Of a DNA stretch of 5,995 nt, positions 1 to 4,781 are shown in pieces; the first letter of the stretch is position 1, and each line of letters opens with the position of its first letter. A model generated the notes under the pieces. It saw nothing but the letters and a program-made list of their open reading frames with translations. It searched no databases and had not been told where the DNA came from. The position numbers were made by a program, and so were the translations under genes. The stretch covers positions 1 through 5,995 of the forward strand of contig JAAYHG010000033.1 in NCBI GenBank assembly GCA_012735455.1. Reading direction: 5' to 3'. This DNA is from Bacillota bacterium. GTDB taxonomy: Bacteria; Bacillota; DTU030; DUMP01.

Positions 1-881
1 ACATCGAGCCGCGCTCGATACATAGGAACCAATTCGTCCCGCGCCTCCAGTAGCCCCTGTAGGCTGCCGTACGGGCGCGTCCCTGATCGGTACAGGGCTC
101 CATCCGGCCAGGTCACCGCACCGGTACTCTTGTCATACTGTAGCTCGGACACCAAGTTGCCCGCTAAGAGGGTGTGGTCACCCACCACGATACTTACAGC
201 ACCAAATCGGTCCTCCTCCACCTGCACAGGAACCAGCTTAGCCAGCTCGTCCAAGAGCAAATCCCGCCGGTCGCGCAGGTCGTTGGCCGCCATGTTGCCT
301 GACTCAGCCTTCACAATTTGCGTATTCAAATCCCGGATCTGTCGGGCTAAGGAATTCACCTGGTTCACCTGTACCTCTATCGAGGCGCTCAAGTCTGCTG
401 ACAGGTCGTTAAGCTGCGCCGCCAAGTGGTTGAAGGCGTCAACCAAGGTCACACCTTGTTGCCGCACAGCAGATCGCGCCGCCTCACCTTCCGGGTAATG
501 GGCCAGTTCATCCCAGGCAGAGAAAAACCGCTCGATGAGCTTACTTAAACCCTGATCCGTAGGCTCGTGCAGAATGGCCTCGATCTTTTCAATGGTGTCC
601 CGCCGGACCTCCCAGCGACCCAGGGCCTTGGTCTCATTGCGAAACTGTGCGTCAAGGAAGCTTTCCCGCACGCGGCGCAAGCGCTGTACCTCAACCCCTG
701 TTCCTACTTGACCCGCACCCATGCCCGGCCGGGAAAAGGGTGTGGTGGCAGCCAGGATCGCCTCCTGCCGCGAATAGCCCTTGGTATTGGCGTTGGCTAT
801 GTTATGTCCTGTTGTCTCTAACGCCCTGAGCTGGGCCATGAGTGCCCGGCGGCCCACCTCTATGGTAGAAAAAGTACTCAG
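1..881 (-). CDS. flgK: Flagellar hook-filament junction protein 1 FlgK (HAP1), 3' part cut off by window edge
   Basis: FlgK is an exported structural protein of the flagellum that joins the hook to the filament. The visible 293 residues translate without interruption. They show the N-terminal rod/hook-family signature at residues 26-39 (HNIANTNTKGYSRQ), then FFSAW at 119-123, ANDLRDRRD at 199-207 and a GLLEARDELVPMY segment at 276-288, all typical of FlgK. Family members are about 450-600 residues, so roughly the second half, including the C-terminal D0 helix, lies outside the window. The start is taken at CTG (879-881): an in-frame TAA, the flgN stop, lies only six codons upstream. No ATG, GTG or TTG falls between it and the conserved N-terminus, and an AAGGGGG ribosome site sits 8 bases before CTG. 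The next ATG would remove the first 14 residues of the conserved helix. It lies 15 bases after flgN, its likely chaperone gene, and probably shares its transcript. Confidence 0.95.
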   Translation of the reverse strand, partial: MSTFSTIEVGRRALMAQLRALETTGHNIANANTKGYSRQEAILAATTPFSRPGMGAGQVGTGVEVQRLRRVRESFLDAQFRNETKALGRWEVRRDTIEKIEAILHEPTDQGLSKLIERFFSAWDELAHYPEGEAARSAVRQQGVTLVDAFNHLAAQLNDLSADLSASIEVQVNQVNSLARQIRDLNTQIVKAESGNMAANDLRDRRDLLLDELAKLVPVQVEEDRFGAVSIVVGDHTLLAGNLVSELQYDKSTGAVTWPDGALYRSGTRPYGSLQGLLEARDELVPMYRARLD

Positions 882-889
882 TTCGGTTT

Positions 890-896
890 CCCCCTT
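890..896 (-). promoter_or_regulatory. Ribosome binding site of flgK that fixes a CTG start
   Basis: AAGGGGG directly follows the flgN stop codon and is separated by 8 bases from CTG at 879-881. The same motif with the same spacing precedes flgM, and a near-identical one precedes yvyF. Pairing with the CCUCC end of 16S rRNA would need one G-U pair. No usual start codon lies at a suitable distance, which supports CTG. Confidence 0.75.
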
Positions 897-1343
897 TTAG
901 ACCAAACGATCTACTAGGTTTTTCCTGCCTGCCGTGTTCTCTACCGTTCTCTTCACCAAACTCAGCGCCTCGTTAATAACTCTGGCGCAACGCTCGTTTC
1001 TCTCTTCTAGCTCCTTGATTATGTGTGCCAGCTTCTCTCCTGTATTGAGACAGAGTGCTACGGTCGGATCCTCTGCTCCTTGAGCCAGCTTTTCCAGTGT
1101 CATATCTTCAACAGGCACTCCCCTGGCAGCAGCTAGGGCTTGCTGAAGGGTAAAACGGCGCTTCTCCAATTCCCCACCCTGAAGAATGAGGCCCTGTTCC
1201 ACTTTCACCACCTGCTCTAAGGCCTCCACATCGGCCAGGCGCAGAATATCTTCCTTCTTTATGGCTATCTCCAGGAGCTCTTGGTAAACACCAACCTGCT
1301 CTTCCAAGACCTGGGCCAGTTCCCTGAGGACCGCCTCGCTCAC
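897..1343 (-). CDS. flgN: Flagellar export chaperone FlgN (YvyG-type)
   Basis: This 148-residue protein fits FlgN, the cytosolic chaperone that holds the junction proteins FlgK and FlgL for the flagellar type III export gate. It is nearly all predicted helix, rich in Glu, Lys, Leu and Ala, with heptad-like stretches at about residues 4-70 and 100-140. Such low-complexity helical proteins are weakly conserved in sequence, so the call rests on size, composition and position between flgM and flgK. The start is GTG at 1341-1343, two bases after the flgM stop. Its ribosome site GGGAGG (1351-1356) lies inside the last codons of flgM, so the two are likely translationally coupled. The stop is 15 bases before flgK. 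It should be transcribed from the sigma-28 promoter ahead of flgM. Confidence 0.87.
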   Translation of the reverse strand: MSEAVLRELAQVLEEQVGVYQELLEIAIKKEDILRLADVEALEQVVKVEQGLILQGGELEKRRFTLQQALAAARGVPVEDMTLEKLAQGAEDPTVALCLNTGEKLAHIIKELEERNERCARVINEALSLVKRTVENTAGRKNLVDRLV

Positions 1344-1345
1344 AC

Positions 1346-1651
1346 TTACACCTCCCGGTCGAAGAGCCTAGATGCCGCCAAGAGCTTCTTTGCCACCTCA
1401 TCAGGATCTATCCGGTAAGTGCCAGCAGCCACCTCCTGGCTGATACGCGCTACCACTTCCTCCCGAACAGCGGATTCCTTAGCTACCATCTCTTGGGCGC
1501 GCCTGAGCTTCTGGGCCTGAGGGGAAAGAACAACGCTGTCTTCGTCGCTCTTCGCTTTGCCCTCCACATTGCGCCGGTCCTGGTTTAGAGTGACTCGATC
1601 ACCTTGATAGGCCCGAAGCACTCCACGTACGCCGGTGGAGTAAATAGTCAT
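1346..1651 (-). CDS. flgM: Anti-sigma-28 factor FlgM
   Basis: FlgM binds the flagellar sigma factor (SigD/FliA) in the cytoplasm and keeps late flagellar genes off until the hook-basal body is complete; in many bacteria it is then exported. The 101-residue product has the family layout: a polar, probably disordered N-terminal half, then SPQAQKL at 43-49, and a helical C-terminal sigma-binding part at about 60-93 that includes AAGTYRIDPDEVAKKLL at 75-91, the best conserved FlgM stretch. The ATG at 1649-1651 is chosen because AAGGGGG (1660-1666) lies 8 bases upstream. A GTG further upstream at 1687 keeps the frame open but has no ribosome site and lies close to the predicted transcription start. 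A sigma-28-type promoter precedes the gene, which would give the usual feedback of FlgM on its own expression. Confidence 0.94.
   Translation of the reverse strand: MTIYSTGVRGVLRAYQGDRVTLNQDRRNVEGKAKSDEDSVVLSPQAQKLRRAQEMVAKESAVREEVVARISQEVAAGTYRIDPDEVAKKLLAASRLFDREV
1351..1356 (-). promoter_or_regulatory. Ribosome binding site of flgN inside the flgM 3' end
   Basis: GGGAGG is a near-perfect Shine-Dalgarno motif, with 7 bases between its GGAGG core and the GTG start at 1341-1343. It overlaps the codons for the last residues of FlgM, so flgN initiation is probably linked to ribosomes finishing flgM. Confidence 0.75.
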
Positions 1652-1659
1652 CACCGAGA

Positions 1660-1666
1660 CCCCCTT
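1660..1666 (-). promoter_or_regulatory. Ribosome binding site of flgM
   Basis: AAGGGGG sits 8 bases upstream of ATG 1649-1651. It decides the start against the in-frame GTG at 1652-1654, for which spacing would be only 5 bases, and against the distant GTG at 1685-1687. Confidence 0.7.
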
Positions 1667-1699
1667 CGGCAATCCATCCTGGCACACTGCCTAGTTATC

Positions 1700-1727
1700 T
1701 TATCGGCAGCTCGGAACAAAAAGCTTA
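1700..1727 (-). promoter_or_regulatory. Probable sigma-28 (SigD/FliA) promoter of flgM-flgN-flgK
   Basis: On the minus strand the -10 element reads GCCGATAA (1700-1707), an exact match to the enteric sigma-28 -10 consensus and close to the B. subtilis SigD form. The -35 element reads TAAGCTTT (1720-1727), 6 of 8 matches to TAAAGTTT. The spacer is 12 bases, one longer than the enteric optimum of 11. Transcription would start near 1692-1695, leaving a leader of about 41-44 bases with the flgM ribosome site. The position between yvyF and flgM parallels B. subtilis, where flgM has a SigD promoter. It would make the anti-sigma gene and the junction-protein genes dependent on sigma-28. Confidence 0.78.
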
Positions 1728-1751
1728 ATAGTAAACGTCAGAATGCTGCCG
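1704..1751 (-). repeat. 7-bp inverted repeat framing the sigma-28 promoter
   Basis: CGGCAGC (1745-1751, minus strand) and GCTGCCG (1704-1710) are perfect complements 34 bases apart. The second arm overlaps the -10 element. It could be an operator-like site, but a 7-bp match in about 110 bases is not rare by chance, and no T-tract makes it a terminator. Confidence 0.25.
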
Positions 1752-1763
1752 CACTTAAGTCCG

Positions 1764-2198
1764 TTATTTTTTTCTACCTGACTTTTTCTTAAGCATATCC
1801 AATATGTGCACTCTATGATCACGCGCGAAAGTGGCGGAGGGTTCCTGCCCGCCACCGGGCTCGAACCTTACTCTCCCATGACCCAGGCCGCTTTTCATTT
1901 GCGTGGCGCAGGCCTCGCAAATACGACCACGATCAATGGGTCGGCCACAGATCTCACACCTGAGCAGTCCTTCCGCCTTTAAGGTCACTAAACGGCCACT
2001 ACGGATGAACTCCAGTATCACTTCTTTTGCCACCCCGGTCCCGTCGGCCACAGTCTGTAGATTAGCCCCAGGGTGCGACCTTAAGTACATCTCTACTTGG
2101 CGAAACTGGTCCTCCTGCTCGCGAAAACACTCCGGACAGAAACGTCGGCCCGTGTACACAAACACTTTCCCACAGCGTGGGCAGTTACGCACTTCCAT
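1764..2198 (-). CDS. yvyF: Flagellar operon zinc-ribbon protein, YvyF/TIGR03826 type
   Basis: This 144-residue soluble protein matches the YvyF family found between comFC and flgM in Firmicutes, for which I know no firm biochemical role. It has an N-terminal zinc-ribbon-like pair CPRC (6-9) and CPEC (21-24) and a helical middle region (about 28-70) that resembles a small helix-turn-helix (LQTVADGTGVAKEVILEFIR, 47-66). A second CxxC pair follows, CEIC (81-84) and CEAC (94-97), then a basic tail ending LKKKSGRKK. Two zinc sites around a possible DNA-binding helix suggest a regulator or adaptor, but this is inference. The ATG at 2196-2198 is preceded by AGGGGGG at 8 bases. The frame is open further upstream into comFC, but that extension lacks family features. 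The comFC stop is 28 bases upstream. Confidence 0.88.
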   Translation of the reverse strand: MEVRNCPRCGKVFVYTGRRFCPECFREQEDQFRQVEMYLRSHPGANLQTVADGTGVAKEVILEFIRSGRLVTLKAEGLLRCEICGRPIDRGRICEACATQMKSGLGHGRVRFEPGGGQEPSATFARDHRVHILDMLKKKSGRKK

Positions 2199-2206
2199 TA
2201 TTCCGA

Positions 2207-2213
2207 CCCCCCT
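2207..2213 (-). promoter_or_regulatory. Ribosome binding site of yvyF
   Basis: AGGGGGG lies 8 bases before ATG 2196-2198, within a purine-rich 28-base gap after comFC. It decides the start against in-frame upstream codons that overlap comFC. Confidence 0.7.
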
Positions 2214-2226
2214 GCCTCTCCTCACT

Positions 2227-3015
2227 TTATATACCGTGGCTTTCGTTTCTTCGGGGCCGCGGGTGGCTGGAAGCGATGGCCACGGTGGCCACGTAAACCG
2301 CCTGTGCCCCTGCTGCCAAGAGAGCATGGCTAGCTGCATTGGCTGTGGCGCCTGTAGTATAAATATCGTCCACCAGCAGAATTACTTTACACCCTGCTCC
2401 CTGCCGAGCCGCAAAAGCACCCACCACGTTAGCCAGCCGCTCTTCCACCGCCAAGCCTGACTGAGGTGCTGTAGGCCGAGTACGATACAGAAGCCCCGGG
2501 TCAAGTCTTAACGCGAAGGCACTGGCAATCTGTCGGGCGATAAGTTCCGCCTGGTTAAAACCGCGCTCACGTTTGCGCGCCGCATAGAGCGGCACCGGGA
2601 CCACTACAGTCCCGGTAGGCAAAGGTGCATTGATAGCCGCGAGGCGCGCCTGGAGCAGTTGCGCCAGGTAGGAAGCCAGCCTGGTTTCACCATCATACTT
2701 AAAGCGGTGTAGACACTGACGCAGCGGTCCACGATAAATAGCCGCCGACCAACCGCGGACAAAAGCCGGAGGGCTGATCCGGCATTCCCGGCACAGCCCC
2801 CTGTGAGTAAGGGGGCGGCCGCAACGGGCACAGGTAGGTTCCGTAAGCAGAACAATACTGGCCTTACAACGGTGACAAACCAGATCTTCTCCGGGAGCCA
2901 ACCTTGCACCACAACCAGCGCAGGTAAGGTCGGCAGGCAAGACAAGATCCAGCAAAGCGGAGCCAAGGTCACTGAGGGTAGCAAAGACACCTTTCAGACT
3001 AGGTTCCCTCTTCAT
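2227..3015 (-). CDS. comFC: ComF family protein ComFC: phosphoribosyltransferase-like DNA uptake protein
   Basis: ComFC is a cytoplasmic protein required for natural transformation in Bacillus and Helicobacter, acting on incoming single-stranded DNA together with ComFA. The 262-residue product has the family layout. After about 25 residues comes a double zinc finger (C32, C35, C47, C50; then C62, C65, C75, C78). Next is a YRGPLRQCLHRFKYDGE region (94-110), the RERGFNQAELIARQIA motif (149-164) and a type I PRTase loop VDDIYTTGAT (215-224) that would bind a phosphoribosyl group. Length is slightly above the usual 220-240. The ATG overlaps the TGA of the upstream cyclase gene as ATGA and has only a weak Shine-Dalgarno (AGGA 11 bases away), so translation is probably by coupling. 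comFA is not adjacent. Competence itself cannot be inferred, since comF homologues occur widely in non-transformable bacteria. Confidence 0.93.
   Translation of the reverse strand: MKREPSLKGVFATLSDLGSALLDLVLPADLTCAGCGARLAPGEDLVCHRCKASIVLLTEPTCARCGRPLTHRGLCRECRISPPAFVRGWSAAIYRGPLRQCLHRFKYDGETRLASYLAQLLQARLAAINAPLPTGTVVVPVPLYAARKRERGFNQAELIARQIASAFALRLDPGLLYRTRPTAPQSGLAVEERLANVVGAFAARQGAGCKVILLVDDIYTTGATANAASHALLAAGAQAVYVATVAIASSHPRPRRNESHGI
3012..3015 (-). other. ATGA stop-start overlap between cyclase gene and comFC
   Basis: The minus-strand ATGA holds the comFC start (3013-3015) and the TGA stop of the cyclase gene (3012-3014). Since comFC has no strong ribosome site of its own, terminating ribosomes probably reinitiate here, which ties ComFC synthesis to that of the cyclase. 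Confidence 0.8.
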
Positions 3016-4718
3016 TGCCTGTCCAATCCTAGGAAAGAATGCTCCACATAAACCGGACCCAGTTGGGCCTGCCCCCCGGTAAGTATTCGGTCACCACCCT
3101 GCCGCTTGGCGTGGTACATGGCCTGATCGGCAATGGCCAGAAGCCTCTCCGGATCTTCACCGTGCTGCGGATACGCCGCAATACCAATGCTGGTGGTCAC
3201 CTGACATACCTCATCTCTTGTCAGTTCCTTCACTGCCTGGCGTATCCGTTCCGCAACCTGATACGCCTCAAGAGGTCCTGTCTCGGGCAGAATAACAACA
3301 ATTTCGTCGCCACCGTAGCGCCCCATTATATCTACGCTGCGCACGCTGGAAGCTACGCTGGAGATGATCTTTTTCAGTAAGACGTCGCCACATTGGTGCC
3401 CACAGGTATCGTTTATCTTCTTAAATTTGTCCAGATCCACCATGAGCACCGTCAGATTAAGACCATAACGGGAACAGCGACTAATCTCACGTGCCAGGTT
3501 CTCTACCAGGGTACGACGGTTGTAAATCCCAGTCAGAGCATCCAACTGGGCCAAAGTCGCCACCTCACTGTAAAGGCGAGCATTGTCCAAAGCGATGGCA
3601 GCCTGTCCCGTGAGGATAGCCAGGAACTGTACTTCACGCTCACTAAACCTTCCGCCGCTGCGGGCCAGCCATAGTGCCCCTACCAAGCGTTTTCTTGTCA
3701 CCAGAGGCACAGCCAGCTGGTACCACTTGGGTCCGATAGGTTCCACTGCCTTGTCACGAAGTCCCGTGGGAGGTGCTGCCTCCATATGATGCGTTATCCC
3801 CACCCGCCCCACTAGGCCCTCTCCTAAAGCCACTTCCTTGGTCATAAGTTCTTCAGGTACCTCACCCTCACTAGCAGAGGGTATTAAAGTCTCTTCATCT
3901 GCCAGGTAGAGGATCCCCTGATCGTACGGTACGAACTCCCGCGCCTGCCGTAGAATCACCTGTAACGTAGCGTCAAGTTCGATACTGGCGCTTATGCTAC
4001 TAGTCGCGGCATAAAGAGCCATAATCTGCTGGTTTACCGCCCGCACCCGTGCGTAAAGCTGCCAAATATAGCTGATAGTTAGAAGCGGCACAGACGCCAG
4101 CAACAATGCTGTGAGGCCAAGGCGCTCGTAAGCCTGCGCCAAGAGCAGCCCAATAGGTAATGCCAGCAGTGTGCCCACAAAATCCCAGCCCAAAAGCAAC
4201 TGATTCTCTACCAAAGGGGAAAACCCGTGTTCCAAAACCACCGCCAGGTGCACCAAGACGTGATTGACCAAGAAATAGGTTAGGAGAAACACCCCTTGCG
4301 GCAAGATAAACACCAGGGTGCTTCCGCCCCTGGTGCCTCCTAGATAGTGATAAGGCGCTGCCGCTGCAAGAATCGCGATCACTGCTTGGGCAGCATTAAA
4401 CAGACTATCCAGGCTCAACCGCCGCCCGAATAGGTCTCCCAAAAGATACCCGGCCACTATCACCCAAAGCGCCGCCGGAACGCCAAGTAGGATCAATGCC
4501 GCCAGCACCACCCCGGTACTGAGGCTTAAGAAGCCTTCTCCTGCAGGAACCCTGATAGCCTCGGTCCCTGCAGCTAAGACACACAAGATAAGGAGCAAAC
4601 CCAAGGGCTCAAACTTCTGACCACTTCCTACCAGGGCCAGTAGGCCGGTTCCCAGAAAAATAATTCCCCAGTGATGGATTGAACACAGCAACCTACAACA
4701 GCGGTTTCTCTCCACCAA
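3012..4718 (-). CDS. Membrane diguanylate cyclase: multi-TM sensor, GAF, GGDEF
   Basis: The 568-residue protein probably makes cyclic di-GMP from two GTP at the membrane. Residues about 17-220 hold some eight hydrophobic segments (roughly 17-32, 38-55, 66-80, 82-98, 105-123, 134-162, 177-196, 201-219), like the integral-membrane sensor regions of clostridial GGDEF and HD-GYP proteins; I assign no named family. A GAF domain spans about 236-385. The GGDEF domain spans about 390-548, with DALTGIYNRR (393-402), metal Asp in VDLDKFKKIND (D428), an inhibitory I-site RSVD (460-463) and the active loop GGDEI (469-473). Only the last residue departs from GGDEF; the acidic residues are kept, so activity and product inhibition are likely. 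The start is uncertain: TTG (4716-4718), or GTG one codon later with GGTGA 7 bases upstream; no in-frame ATG fits. The 63 bases separating it from argS show no clear promoter or terminator. It overlaps comFC by 4 bases. Confidence 0.92.
   Translation of the reverse strand: MVERNRCCRLLCSIHHWGIIFLGTGLLALVGSGQKFEPLGLLLILCVLAAGTEAIRVPAGEGFLSLSTGVVLAALILLGVPAALWVIVAGYLLGDLFGRRLSLDSLFNAAQAVIAILAAAAPYHYLGGTRGGSTLVFILPQGVFLLTYFLVNHVLVHLAVVLEHGFSPLVENQLLLGWDFVGTLLALPIGLLLAQAYERLGLTALLLASVPLLTISYIWQLYARVRAVNQQIMALYAATSSISASIELDATLQVILRQAREFVPYDQGILYLADEETLIPSASEGEVPEELMTKEVALGEGLVGRVGITHHMEAAPPTGLRDKAVEPIGPKWYQLAVPLVTRKRLVGALWLARSGGRFSEREVQFLAILTGQAAIALDNARLYSEVATLAQLDALTGIYNRRTLVENLAREISRCSRYGLNLTVLMVDLDKFKKINDTCGHQCGDVLLKKIISSVASSVRSVDIMGRYGGDEIVVILPETGPLEAYQVAERIRQAVKELTRDEVCQVTTSIGIAAYPQHGEDPERLLAIADQAMYHAKRQGGDRILTGGQAQLGPVYVEHSFLGLDRQ
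4311..4335 (-). repeat. 8-bp hairpin within the cyclase gene
   Basis: CACCAGGG (4311-4318) and CCCTGGTG (4328-4335) form a perfect GC-rich stem with a 9-base loop. On the minus strand a moderately T-rich stretch (TTTATCTT) follows. It looks somewhat like an intrinsic terminator or pause signal, but lies inside an intact reading frame between membrane segments, so it may be incidental. Confidence 0.3.
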
Positions 4719-4781
4719 GCCGTCACCACCCTGGACCTGCTGGCTACTTTCTCAAGAACAAATAGTCTCGCCTGTTTACTT

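Noticed and set aside
3..19. Perfect inverted repeat ATCGAGC-CGC-GCTCGAT at the left edge
   Set aside because: It lies inside the flgK reading frame with no T-tract or promoter context; the sequence encodes an ordinary RARLD stretch.
1346..1687. Longer FlgM from an upstream GTG
   Set aside because: It has no ribosome site and starts almost at the predicted transcription start. The ATG at 1649-1651 has AAGGGGG at 8 bases and gives the usual FlgM length.
1652..1695. Two GGA motifs and a GGCA-GTG-TGCC mini-hairpin in the flgM leader as a CsrA site
   Set aside because: The ribosome site itself lacks GGA and the motifs are not in a convincing hairpin loop, so CsrA control is not supported.
1730..1763. 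Possible sigma-A promoter with TACTAT as -10 upstream of flgM
   Set aside because: Only 4 of 6 bases match and there is no acceptable -35 at 16-18 bases.
1764..2339. Longer YvyF starting inside comFC
   Set aside because: The added residues run through comFC in another frame and show no family similarity, while ATG 2196-2198 has a strong ribosome site and begins with the conserved MEVRNCPRCG.
1903..2460. Plus-strand open frame of 185 codons
   Set aside because: It is antisense to the yvyF/comFC junction, whose minus-strand zinc motifs and PRTase motif are clearly the coding ones.
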